A stretch of 47,442 bases of DNA from JBEBXQ01 sp040391535 (GTDB taxonomy: Bacteria > Bacteroidota > Bacteroidia > Cytophagales > Spirosomataceae). Below, one piece after another: positions 16,492 through 25,609 of this stretch. The position numbers and the translations under genes are program-made. The stretch lies in NCBI GenBank assembly GCA_040391535.1, contig JBEBXQ010000018.1:1-47442 (forward strand), given 5' to 3'. Each line of letters starts with the position of its first letter. Position 1 is the stretch's first letter. The notes beneath the pieces were generated by a model. The model searched no databases and was not told the origin of the DNA. It saw only the letters and a program-made list of their open reading frames with translations.

Positions 16492-17271
16492 ATGAAAGAG
16501 GTCCAAGTAAAGTCTACAGTATCAAGACGCACTGCTATCCTGGAAAAGCTGAATGAAGCGGGGCAGGTTGATGTAAATGAACTCAGTAATGAATTTAATG
16601 TGAGTGAGGTTACGATCAGGAATGACCTCGCCAACCTTGAGACCAAAAATCTGCTTGTTAAAGTAAGGGGAGGGGCTATTAAAGTAGACCGTGTGGGTAT
16701 GGATTTCGCTCTTTCGGATAAAAATAAATATAATTCAGAGGAAAAGAGCCGGATCGGACGGGCTGCCATTGCGCTGATTGAAGAAGGGGATACCATTATT
16801 CTGGATTCTGGTACCACAACGCTGGAAATTGCTAAAAACCTTTCAGCGTTTCAAAACCTTACGGTTATCACCAATGCCTTAAATGTTGCGCATGTGATGG
16901 CTGAACACAAGGATTCCAATGTTATTGTTCCGGGAGGTTTTCTCAGGAAAAATTCGCTGTCACTTGTAGGAACAACCGCTGAAGACAGTTTCAGGGGGTA
17001 TTTCTGCGATAAACTGTTTCTCGCGGTTGACGGTTTCAGTGCAACGCATGGTTTGTCTACACCTAATGTCGAAGAGGCTCATCTCAATAAGGTAATGATT
17101 GAAATATCAAAGAGGGTTATTGTGGTGACGGATTCAAGTAAATTTCTGAAACGGAGTTTCGCGTTCATTGCCCCTGTGTCAGAGATTGATGTAGTCATTA
17201 CCGATGACGGTATTGACCCCGAAGAAAAGAAAAGACTGGAAAATGCAGGTGTGCAGGTAATTATATGCTGA
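16492..17271 (+). CDS. DeoR-family transcriptional regulator (AgaR-like)
   Basis: A 259-residue repressor with an N-terminal winged helix-turn-helix (about residues 12-57, with the recognition helix in VSEVTIRNDLANLE) and a C-terminal sugar-phosphate sensing domain carrying the DSGTTTLEIAKNL motif. The ATG at 16492 was preferred to one 22 codons upstream since the usual family length and the -7 element agree with it. DeoR repressors leave DNA when they bind a phosphorylated sugar, here perhaps galactosamine- or tagatose-6-phosphate. It is divergent from agaS and followed 116 bp later by the permease and SusC/SusD. Likely targets are the inverted repeats over the agaS promoter. Confidence 0.87.
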   Translation: MKEVQVKSTVSRRTAILEKLNEAGQVDVNELSNEFNVSEVTIRNDLANLETKNLLVKVRGGAIKVDRVGMDFALSDKNKYNSEEKSRIGRAAIALIEEGDTIILDSGTTTLEIAKNLSAFQNLTVITNALNVAHVMAEHKDSNVIVPGGFLRKNSLSLVGTTAEDSFRGYFCDKLFLAVDGFSATHGLSTPNVEEAHLNKVMIEISKRVIVVTDSSKFLKRSFAFIAPVSEIDVVITDDGIDPEEKKRLENAGVQVIIC

Positions 17272-17387
17272 ATAATTCTTTATAGAGTAGTGGCGTCGAT
17301 AAGTAAAGGGAACTGTGATAATTGATTTCTCCGGCTATCGGTGCGAACAGGCAATCCGGGATCCTATTTTTTTAAAAACCTCTACTT

Positions 17388-18248
17388 GTGAAAAGCTCAA
17401 ACTGGATTATTTATGCTGCGATAACCACAATATTCTGGGGTGTATGGGGAGCTTTTATTGAGATTCCTGAAAAAGCGGGTTTCCCGGCTACACTTGGTTA
17501 TTGTGCCTGGGCACTGACGATGATCCCCTGCGCACTATATGCGCTTCGTCTTACCCGGAGGGAAATTGATACCAGTAGACATGCGGTTATGCATGGTATG
17601 CTGATTGGTTTGCTCGGAGCAGGAGGACAGCTTATTTTGTTTAAAGCGCTGGAAACCGGTCCTGCTTATATTGTATTTCCTCTGATCTCGCTCTCACCGG
17701 TAATTACCATTCTTTTCTCATGCGTTTTCCTGAAAGAAACAGGTTCCCGGCGTCAGTGGACAGGTATATTCTTTTCTTTAATGGCGATTTGTATCCTCTC
17801 ATACAAAGACCCTACTGATCACGACGGGCCTCATTTCGGCTGGCTCCTTTCTTCCGTTCTGGTGTTTTTTATGTGGGGAGCACAAGGGTACTGCATGAAA
17901 GTAGCCAATAATACAGTAGATGCTGAAAGTATCTTCTTCTATATGACCGTCAGCAGTTTAGTATTGATTCCGTACGCTATCTACATAACAGATCTCTCAG
18001 AAAGTATCAATTGGGGGTTTAGCGGGGTTTATTCGGCTTTATTAATTCAGTCACTGAATGCGTTTGGGGCTTTAATGCTTGTGTATGCATACCGTTACGG
18101 CAAGGCTATCGTGGTGTCTCCTCTTACAGCCGCTCTTTCACCTATCATTACCGTAGTGATTTCACTGCTTATTTATTCAGTAGTACCGGGTATATTCGTT
18201 TCTGCAGGTATGGTTCTGGCTTTTACTGCTATCCTCCTTATGGCCTGA
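17388..18248 (+). CDS. EamA/DMT-family permease
   Basis: A 286-residue integral membrane protein with about ten hydrophobic helices arranged as two EamA repeats (residues about 5-140 and 150-286), the layout of the drug/metabolite transporter superfamily. The start is GTG at 17388; no ATG occurs before the first helix. Some DMT members (RhaT, GlcU) bring sugars in by cation symport. Lying 116 bp after the DeoR regulator and before SusC, it is a reasonable inner-membrane carrier for the amino sugar released in the periplasm. Direction and substrate are inferred from position only. A 284-bp space follows. Confidence 0.8.
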   Translation: MKSSNWIIYAAITTIFWGVWGAFIEIPEKAGFPATLGYCAWALTMIPCALYALRLTRREIDTSRHAVMHGMLIGLLGAGGQLILFKALETGPAYIVFPLISLSPVITILFSCVFLKETGSRRQWTGIFFSLMAICILSYKDPTDHDGPHFGWLLSSVLVFFMWGAQGYCMKVANNTVDAESIFFYMTVSSLVLIPYAIYITDLSESINWGFSGVYSALLIQSLNAFGALMLVYAYRYGKAIVVSPLTAALSPIITVVISLLIYSVVPGIFVSAGMVLAFTAILLMA

Positions 18249-18532
18249 CCTTCTTTTATTGTCCGTTACCACAGACGGAGAAACCTTGTTCCGTACGATC
18301 ATCTCACCGCTTATGGTACTACCCCATCTGTCCGGGCAATCTTTTATGCGTGTGCTCTTCTGTTTCGTTTTGCTTCAAAGTTGATTTTTTCGTTATTTCT
18401 TTCGGTTCGTTATGTTATTCTTAAAATGAAATGAAAAAAAAGTTTTTTGATATTTTATTATTATAAAAACAATTTATTAATATTGTAACGAAATGTATCG
18501 AAAGAACAATAACTTACGAAACCCTTATTATT
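18249..18532 (+). promoter_or_regulatory. Leader/promoter region of the first susCD pair
   Basis: This 284-bp space ends in a very AT-rich stretch (18420-18490). No complete TTTG-N21-TAnnTTTG promoter is present; TAATATTG at 18478-18485 is one mismatch from the -7 element but has no -33 at the right distance. Three copies of a CGTTA/TAACG word occur (near 18391, 18407 and 18485), the kind of short repeated word that DeoR-type proteins bind. An inverted repeat ACAAT-N8-ATTGT begins at 18469. These are suggestive only. Confidence 0.3.
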
Positions 18533-21500
18533 ATGGAATTTAGACTACTACCATTTTATTTGTGCGTTGCGGCCTTTCTCTTTTCTTCACTGGAAAGAGA
18601 AGCCGTTGCTCAGGGAAGGTTGATCAGCGGCAAAGTGATCTCAGAAGATGCCGAAGGTATTCCGGGAGTGAATGTGGCTATCAAAGGATCCACTTCCGGA
18701 ACCTCTACCAACGCAAGCGGCGAGTACAGGATCAATGTTAATCAACCCGATGCCGTGCTTATTTTTTCGTCGATCGGTTTTATAACATCAGAGATACCGG
18801 TGGATAATCAGAGTGTAATTGACATTACGCTGAAAACGGACATCAGAACACTGAACGAAGTGGTTGTGACAGCACTGGGGATACAGCGGGAAAAGAAAGC
18901 ATTGGGTTATTCTGCTCAGGAAATTCAGGGTAGCGCTCTCACCGAAGCACGGGAAACAAATATAGCCAACTCGCTGAAAGGTAAAGTGGCCGGGGTCCAT
19001 ATTAATAACTCTGCCGGCGGGCCGGGCGGATCCAGTTATGTGGTGATCAGAGGTGGCAGTTCACTAACTGGCAGTAGTCAGCCGCTATATGTGGTTGACG
19101 GTGTACCGATTGATAATCAGACTCTTGACGGTGCATCTCTGAGCGGTGGAAGGGATTACGGAGATGGAATAGGCAATGTTAATCCTGACGATGTAGAGAC
19201 TGTTACTGTTTTGAAGGGGCCGAGCGCCGCTTCGCTTTACGGTGCAAGAGGAGCCAACGGCGTTATCCTGATTACCACAAAAAACGGTACAAAAAAGAAA
19301 GGACTCGGAATAGACTTCAATTCCAACACCACATTTGAGACACCGAATGTCCTGCAGAAATATCAGAACGTCTGGGGAGGTGGTTACGGAGGTACGCACA
19401 GCAGTTTCGGGAAAACCATGTACCAGGGTGAAGAATATCCTTTATGGACCAATTCCATGTACGATCATTGGGGTGGTGCAATGGATGGAAGAATGATCAT
19501 CATGGCCGGAATGCCTGAAATGGGTCCGGTGGCGTATACGCCGCAGCCTGACAATAATATCAGGGATTTTTACCGGGTTGGTCAAACCTATACCAACACA
19601 ATAGCAGTTACCGGAGGTAACAAAAACAGTTCGATGCGCTTATCGGTTTCTGACATGCGCAATAAACACATTCTGCCTACTACCTCGTTAAACCGGCAGA
19701 CGGTCAGTCTGACTTTTAACTCCAATATTTCGGACAAGCTTACCGTGGAAGGAAGGGTGAATTACATAAGACAGGAAGGACAAAACAGGCCTAATCTGGG
19801 TGGAGGCTGGGGAAATCCGGTAACGGCATTGAACCTGCTTTCGCGCTATGTAGACCTGGATTGGCTAAAAGATTACAAGAGAGCAGATGGTTCCATGGTC
19901 AACTATATTGTCCGTACACCGCATAATCCCTACTGGATTGCAAATGAGTTTTTAAGCGAAGATAAAAGAGACCGGATGATGGGCTATATCCGTGTAAAGT
20001 ATCAGTTTACCAACTGGCTTAGTCTGCAGGCCCGTACCGGAACCGATTTTTATGGAGATACGCGTAACGAGCGGATCGGTATCGGAACTACCGGGGCTGC
20101 CACCATGCGGGGAGAAGTAAAAAGCACAGACTGGAAAGTTCGTGAAGATAATAGTGATGTTTTGCTTACGGCTAACGGGCAGCTGTTCCCCGGCCTGACG
20201 GGAAGCCTGTCACTCGGGGGTAACCGGATGAGCCGTTACCAGGCAGTGAGTGGTTTCACTGGTACCAACCTGATTCTGGATGATGTTTATCATATCAGCA
20301 ATGCGGCCAACGTGGTACCACGAAGCGGACTTACACGAAAAGAAATTCAATCCGTATTTGGTATGGCGCAATTAGCTTACAAGGATATTTTGTTCCTGGA
20401 TATCACAAGCCGGAATGACTGGTCATCTTCTCTGGGTCTGGAAAATCAGTCTTTCTTTTATCCTTCCGTGAGTACAAGCTTTGTTTTTTCTGATGCTTTT
20501 AAACTATCTGATACTTTTCTATCGTTCGGGAAGGTCCGTGCTTCCTATGCACAGGCCGGAAAGGATGCCAATCCCTACCAGACCAGAGCCGGGTATTCAC
20601 TTTCCAATGTGAGTTTTAACGATCAGAAATTTCTGCAGATTGGTTCAAGAATTCCGTTGACGAATCTCAAAAATGAACTGACGACATCTTATGAGTTCGG
20701 TGCAGACATCAGACTCTTTAAGAATCGTATCGGAATAGACCTTACTTATTATGATGCTGTGGCCAGGAATCAGATTGTACCTCTCCCGCTTTCAGCAACC
20801 ACCGGATACTCAGACCGGATGATAAATGCCGGAGAAATCAGGAATAAAGGGTTTGAGCTTTTGCTGACAGGCAGTCCTTTTGCCAATAAGCAATCGTTTT
20901 CCTGGAATGTGACACTTAATCTGTCCCGCAACAAATCCCGGGTTGTGAAATTATACGACGGAGTGGAGGCCCTGTCTTTGCTTACCGATACGTACGCTAA
21001 CATTGAGGCACGCCCTGGACAGCCTTATGGGAATATTGTCGGATACAAATATCTCCGGAATGATGAAGGAAAGCTTATATTAAACCCGGCAACGGGGGCA
21101 CCGCAAAGAACTACAGATAAGTTTGTGCTGGGTAATATCCAACCGGACTTGTTGGGCGGGCTTACCAATGACTTTTCGTTTAAGGGTGTAAATCTTAGTT
21201 TCCTTGTGGATTTCAGAAAGGGAGGACAAATATTCTCTCATACAAAGTATAAGGAAATGGCCAATGGGACAGGGAAATTTACACAGGAAAGGGGAGACGG
21301 AATGGCGATGGAAATCGACGGCGTCATCCAGAACCCCGATGGCACTTTCGAAAAATATATGAATACGGTAATCCCGCAAAATTATTATGCCCCAAGGGCC
21401 TGGTCTAATATAGGGGAAGAGTTTGTGATTAACGCAGATTACATCTCTCTCAGAGAAGTGTCGGTTGGTTATTCGATCCCTGCCGCGATCATGGCCAGGT

Positions 21501-21691
21501 CACCTTTCAAAAAAGCCAAATTATCGGTCGTAGGACGGAACCTGGCCTATCTGTACCAGGATGCACAGTTTAAGATAATGGGTGTATCCCCTGAGTCGGC
21601 TTACAGCAGTTCTGCCGCTGCCCAGGGCGTGGAATCCTATTCTCTGCCCACTACGAAAAGTATCGGGTTCAATCTTTCTCTTTCCTTTTAA
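18533..21691 (+). CDS. SusC/RagA-type TonB-dependent outer-membrane transporter
   Basis: A 1052-residue SusC-type receptor. Order of parts: signal peptide (about 1-27), carboxypeptidase-regulatory-like domain (about 30-113), the TonB-box region with TLNEVVVTALG, plug domain with GGSSLTGSSQPLYVVDGVPI and VLKGPSAASLYGARGANGVI, then the 22-strand barrel ending in an aromatic residue (LSLSF). It lacks an STN domain, so it is not expected to signal to a FecR anti-sigma. With the SusD lipoprotein 14 bp downstream it imports oligosaccharides over the outer membrane. Given the AgaS-type enzymes and DeoR regulator nearby, galactosamine-containing oligosaccharides are the likely cargo. Confidence 0.93.
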   Translation: MEFRLLPFYLCVAAFLFSSLEREAVAQGRLISGKVISEDAEGIPGVNVAIKGSTSGTSTNASGEYRINVNQPDAVLIFSSIGFITSEIPVDNQSVIDITLKTDIRTLNEVVVTALGIQREKKALGYSAQEIQGSALTEARETNIANSLKGKVAGVHINNSAGGPGGSSYVVIRGGSSLTGSSQPLYVVDGVPIDNQTLDGASLSGGRDYGDGIGNVNPDDVETVTVLKGPSAASLYGARGANGVILITTKNGTKKKGLGIDFNSNTTFETPNVLQKYQNVWGGGYGGTHSSFGKTMYQGEEYPLWTNSMYDHWGGAMDGRMIIMAGMPEMGPVAYTPQPDNNIRDFYRVGQTYTNTIAVTGGNKNSSMRLSVSDMRNKHILPTTSLNRQTVSLTFNSNISDKLTVEGRVNYIRQEGQNRPNLGGGWGNPVTALNLLSRYVDLDWLKDYKRADGSMVNYIVRTPHNPYWIANEFLSEDKRDRMMGYIRVKYQFTNWLSLQARTGTDFYGDTRNERIGIGTTGAATMRGEVKSTDWKVREDNSDVLLTANGQLFPGLTGSLSLGGNRMSRYQAVSGFTGTNLILDDVYHISNAANVVPRSGLTRKEIQSVFGMAQLAYKDILFLDITSRNDWSSSLGLENQSFFYPSVSTSFVFSDAFKLSDTFLSFGKVRASYAQAGKDANPYQTRAGYSLSNVSFNDQKFLQIGSRIPLTNLKNELTTSYEFGADIRLFKNRIGIDLTYYDAVARNQIVPLPLSATTGYSDRMINAGEIRNKGFELLLTGSPFANKQSFSWNVTLNLSRNKSRVVKLYDGVEALSLLTDTYANIEARPGQPYGNIVGYKYLRNDEGKLILNPATGAPQRTTDKFVLGNIQPDLLGGLTNDFSFKGVNLSFLVDFRKGGQIFSHTKYKEMANGTGKFTQERGDGMAMEIDGVIQNPDGTFEKYMNTVIPQNYYAPRAWSNIGEEFVINADYISLREVSVGYSIPAAIMARSPFKKAKLSVVGRNLAYLYQDAQFKIMGVSPESAYSSSAAAQGVESYSLPTTKSIGFNLSLSF

Positions 21692-21705
21692 CAGACCTAA
21701 TCATT

Positions 21706-23238
21706 ATGTATAAGCTACCTGTATATTTAAAAAAGAGATTCTTACTCTTTATGCTGTGTTCTCTTTCTCTGACATGCTGTACAGAAGACTTTGAACAGAT
21801 CAATACCAATCCTGCTCTGGTAACGCAGGACGTAGTCAATGTGAACAACCTGCTGGCCCGTGTGCAGAAGGAATCGGTTTTTGACTATTATGAATACGGT
21901 TATCTTACCGAGTTCAGCGGATATTGCGGTAATCCGGCAACGGTACCGCTTAGCAATCGCGACTGGTCGGAACCTTTCAACGAATTTTTCAGAAGTTTTA
22001 TCATTAATACTTCTGAAATTGTACGCCTCACGCAGGATAAACCGCTTTTGTCAAATAAAAATGCCATTGGGCGGATTATGAAAGTCTGGCTTTTCCATCA
22101 GCTGACAGACATGTATGGTGACGTGCCTTATTCTGAAGCCGCTCTGAATGTAAATGATGTGATCAATTATCCGAAGTATGACAAGCAGGAAGATATCTAT
22201 AAAGATATGCTCAAAGAGCTGAAGGAGGCTTCTGCTCAACTCAGTGATGACGCTTCCCAGTTGTCTTATGGTGCTTCTGACCTGATATATAAAGGAGATA
22301 TTGAAAGTTGGAGAAGGTTTGCCAATTCTCTACGTTTACGGCTTGCTATCCGCACGCGCTTTGCTGATCCGGCATTAGCCAGAGAGCATATTACCGACGT
22401 GATCTCCATGCCGCTTATTACGCTCAACGTCCAGAATGCGGCGCTGACAACAGAAGGAGCAACAGCATCCGATATTAATAACCGGAACCCGGCTTATAAT
22501 CGCTACCAGGGAACCACAGTGCCGTTATATACCACTTATACTGTTACGGATAACCTGCTTTCAAGAAATGATCCCCGTTTACCAATCTTCGTTCTGCCTG
22601 CTCCTGAACCGGAGAATGGCGCGCTTTGGAGGGGGCGTTTTTTCGCTATGGATGCAGACCTGGACGGACCAACGGTGAGTTTCAGGCAGGAGCAGGTGGC
22701 GAGCCTGGGTACATTGTTTTTTGCTGCGCAATACCAGATTAAGCTACTGACCGCATCTGAGGTTAGCTTTCTGAGGGCAGAAGCCGCTTTGGCCGGGATT
22801 ACTAGTGAATCAGCGGAGGATCTGTGGAAAAACGGCATTCAGCTTTCTATGGAAATGTACGGTGTTGCGGCTGAAAAAACAGAGCTCTATTTGCTTGAAC
22901 AGGGCAAGCTCTTTGCAGCTGCAGGCGATGAGCAAAAGCTTGAGGAAATTATTGTTCAGAAATGGCTGGGGAATTATTATCAATCCAAAGAATCCTGGGC
23001 TGAATACCGGAGGACCGGCTATCCGTTAATCTGGGTAGGACAACAAAAAGGGGATACGGACAGGAAAGTTCCGAGAAGACTGACCTATCCGACCGGGGAA
23101 TATCTGAGGAATGAAAAGAGTGCAAAAGAGGCCGCCACCAGATTGACAGGCGGTGATACATTTATGTCGCGGATATGGTGGGACGCCAAACCCGGGTTGC
23201 CTTTTGCTCACCCTTTACAGGATACTTTCCCTTATTAG
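21706..23238 (+). CDS. SusD/RagB-type lipoprotein (SusD-like_2)
   Basis: A 510-residue surface lipoprotein. The N-terminal signal ends in a lipobox (SLTCC) near residue 24, followed by the acidic TEDFEQINTNP segment typical of SusD. Features of the SusD-like_2 branch include the repeated helical TPR-like pairs, the YKGDIESWRRFANSLRLRLAIR motif and a C-terminal EYRRTGYP. It caps the SusC barrel and captures glycan on the cell surface. It starts 14 bp after susC and is followed by a strong hairpin before the next gene. Confidence 0.92.
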   Translation: MYKLPVYLKKRFLLFMLCSLSLTCCTEDFEQINTNPALVTQDVVNVNNLLARVQKESVFDYYEYGYLTEFSGYCGNPATVPLSNRDWSEPFNEFFRSFIINTSEIVRLTQDKPLLSNKNAIGRIMKVWLFHQLTDMYGDVPYSEAALNVNDVINYPKYDKQEDIYKDMLKELKEASAQLSDDASQLSYGASDLIYKGDIESWRRFANSLRLRLAIRTRFADPALAREHITDVISMPLITLNVQNAALTTEGATASDINNRNPAYNRYQGTTVPLYTTYTVTDNLLSRNDPRLPIFVLPAPEPENGALWRGRFFAMDADLDGPTVSFRQEQVASLGTLFFAAQYQIKLLTASEVSFLRAEAALAGITSESAEDLWKNGIQLSMEMYGVAAEKTELYLLEQGKLFAAAGDEQKLEEIIVQKWLGNYYQSKESWAEYRRTGYPLIWVGQQKGDTDRKVPRRLTYPTGEYLRNEKSAKEAATRLTGGDTFMSRIWWDAKPGLPFAHPLQDTFPY

Positions 23239-23264
23239 GCTCTTAAAACAGAATTAAGGTAAAA

Positions 23265-23305
23265 GACAGGCAGGATGCGGACAGGATTGTTCTCATCCGC
23301 CTGTC
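23265..23305 (+). terminator. Intercistronic hairpin after susD
   Basis: GACAGGCAGGATG at 23265-23277 pairs with CATCCGCCTGTC at 23294-23305, a 12-bp stem with a single bulged A and a 16-nt loop. There is no T run, so it may act as partial terminator or as a 3'-end stabiliser that lets susCD mRNA outlast the downstream part. It overlaps the ATG at 23275, one reason to place the start of the next gene at 23320. Confidence 0.5.
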
Positions 23306-23319
23306 ATTATATTAGGAAT

Positions 23320-25599
23320 ATGATGATCTTAAAACAAAATATCCTGAAATATGCTGTGATAGCCATCTCAGGCCTGTTCTGGCTGTGTTGTCAGCCACAC
23401 GGGACAGGTTTCCATGCGGGGCTTCGTCGTGCGGATAGTACATCGGCTGACAAGGATGCAATTCGCTTTGGCAATCTGGCTGTCAGTACCCCGGCTGATG
23501 AGCTTTATACAGCTTTCAACCAGTTTTGTAAAAGTTATTTCGGAGCGCATAGAGACACACTTTACCAGGCCCAGGCAAAAAAGCACATCGGAAAACAGGA
23601 TTCTACATGGATATACAGTTCAGAGTTTTCGGCAGTGATATCCTGGGAAACCGATCTGCCGTCTTATTCCTATATCGAATACGGCAGGACTACCGGCTAT
23701 GGCCGGAAAACCAGCGTGCAGGAAAGACCGTTTTATTTACATATTCATTACTTAAAAGACCTGGAACCTGCCTCTGACTACCACTACCGGATTATTTACC
23801 TGGATGAAAACGGGAAAGAGATCCGGAAATCCGCAGGTACATTTGTAACCCGTGCTGTAAACAGAGAAACGATTTATATCTCTTCAGAAAAGGGTATTCC
23901 ACCCTATATTCTTGATCAGGAAAATGCAACCTACGTGCTAACTGAAGACATTGTTGCCGACAGAACGGCCTTTGATATCCGGGCACAGGGTATAACGATC
24001 GACCTCGGTGGTAAAACGGTAGTTCATGCCAATAGCCTGATTGAAGACCTTAACTTCAGGGAGCTGGCCCGGTCAGGAGTGGGCATACGCCGGCACGGAG
24101 CCACACGGCTTTCCGGTTTAAGAATTTATAACGGGATTATCAGGCAGGGGACCGCTCTTAACAACGCTGATTACATGGCCGGAGAAGATATGCTGAAACC
24201 GGATCCGGAACGAATGAAAAAGCTGGGTGGCAATCTGAACCGTGGTTTCAGCAATATTGAGATTGAAGGATTTGACCAGGTTGAAATTGCAGGTGTTTCA
24301 AGTGAATACCATTTGCCGCAGAGTTATGGCATGCGGCTGGACAGTACATCGGGGACTTACCATATCCACCACAATATTTTTCTGGATAAGGGTACACAAA
24401 TGTTTGACCGGCATGGTGCGGGAGGGGCACGTTCGATGGCTTTTCAGCCATTGAGCCATTTGAAAAAAACAGAGAACCAATATACCGTTCACCATAATCT
24501 CATCAAACGTACACGACAGAATGCCATCAATGTGGCCAACCGGATTTATAACAACGAGATATATGTAGACAGCTGGGTGGTTAATTCTTTTGCCATACAA
24601 CCGGCTAACCAGGAAGGGCAGGTATACAACAATAAAATGTTCTTAACCGGATATTATGCCTGTGGTGTGCTATGGGCAGAGAAAAACCTCACCGTTAGGA
24701 ATAATTTTATTCACATGGAAGGGATTAAAACCATGATAAGCAAGCCATTAAAAGGATACCGCTTGATCGAAACATGGGGGGAACAGGATATTCTGGCCGG
24801 AATGAGGATCACAAATTACAATAAGGGAGGCACTTATCGTGAAAACCTCCTGTATGAAGACAATATCATCATAGGCACTGCACGTCAGGGTAGTGAAATG
24901 AGAGGAACTGAATTTTTCTCTGATTATTCAAATCATGGTATTGTTTTTGCGAATAACATTATCAGTCTCAAAGCAGACGACGTATTTTCAAGGGCCAGCT
25001 GCATCAATACGCAGGGGGCCTATAACGACAGGTCACAACATGTACCCATCCTGTATACCCATAATACGCTGATTTCAAATGATTGTAATATCCGTTTTGG
25101 CGATGATTACGGGCAGGGGAGTAATCACCATTTTATTAATTGCCGGATTATAAAGTCAGGTAACAGCTCTGCTTATCACACTTTTGTTTTCGATGGTAAA
25201 AATTCTGTTTCCGGCCATATTTTGCGTGATTGCAGATTTGAAAACGGAGCAGGTCCGGAAGACGTGCTCTGGTACAAAACAGGAACGCTGAGCAATTACA
25301 CAATACAGCAAACCCTGCACATCATAGCTCAGCCAGGAACAAAGATTTCGATAGCTGATAGAAACGGAAGTCTGGTATTCTCAGATACATTATTGCCCGA
25401 TGGAACGCTTTCGGTGCCTTTAACCAAGTTCATCATTCGCCCTGAACCCTGGGAGGCAGGACAAAAGGAAGAACCGGTTAATCTGTTACAGCAGTACCAG
25501 AAAGAGGTGCTTACGCCGTATTCTGTAATATATAATTCAGGAAGGGGGAAGGGCCGTAAGTCAACGGACTTACATACAAAAGAAGAACTAAAACTGTAA
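23320..25599 (+). CDS. Lipoprotein with fibronectin-like domain and right-handed beta-helix
   Basis: A 759-residue exported protein. The ATG at 23320 was chosen because it opens directly into the signal ILKYAVIAISGLFWLCCQ with a lipobox Cys at about residue 24; the earlier ATG at 23275 falls inside a hairpin. After a linker, residues about 90-180 look like a fibronectin III/purple-acid-phosphatase N-terminal fold. Residues about 190-620 show right-handed parallel beta-helix signs: repeated short strands with Asn ladders such as HHNIFLD, HHNLIK, YNNEIY, RNNFIH, EDNIII and ANNIIS. Pectate lyase- and PL6-type polysaccharide lyases and some sulfatases/glycosidases use this fold. No known lyase active site was recognised. 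It probably binds or cleaves the glycan imported by SusCD. It is followed 10 bp later by a transglutaminase-like gene. Confidence 0.75.
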   Translation: MMILKQNILKYAVIAISGLFWLCCQPHGTGFHAGLRRADSTSADKDAIRFGNLAVSTPADELYTAFNQFCKSYFGAHRDTLYQAQAKKHIGKQDSTWIYSSEFSAVISWETDLPSYSYIEYGRTTGYGRKTSVQERPFYLHIHYLKDLEPASDYHYRIIYLDENGKEIRKSAGTFVTRAVNRETIYISSEKGIPPYILDQENATYVLTEDIVADRTAFDIRAQGITIDLGGKTVVHANSLIEDLNFRELARSGVGIRRHGATRLSGLRIYNGIIRQGTALNNADYMAGEDMLKPDPERMKKLGGNLNRGFSNIEIEGFDQVEIAGVSSEYHLPQSYGMRLDSTSGTYHIHHNIFLDKGTQMFDRHGAGGARSMAFQPLSHLKKTENQYTVHHNLIKRTRQNAINVANRIYNNEIYVDSWVVNSFAIQPANQEGQVYNNKMFLTGYYACGVLWAEKNLTVRNNFIHMEGIKTMISKPLKGYRLIETWGEQDILAGMRITNYNKGGTYRENLLYEDNIIIGTARQGSEMRGTEFFSDYSNHGIVFANNIISLKADDVFSRASCINTQGAYNDRSQHVPILYTHNTLISNDCNIRFGDDYGQGSNHHFINCRIIKSGNSSAYHTFVFDGKNSVSGHILRDCRFENGAGPEDVLWYKTGTLSNYTIQQTLHIIAQPGTKISIADRNGSLVFSDTLLPDGTLSVPLTKFIIRPEPWEAGQKEEPVNLLQQYQKEVLTPYSVIYNSGRGKGRKSTDLHTKEELKL

Positions 25600-25609
25600 A
25601 TTCTCTGGT

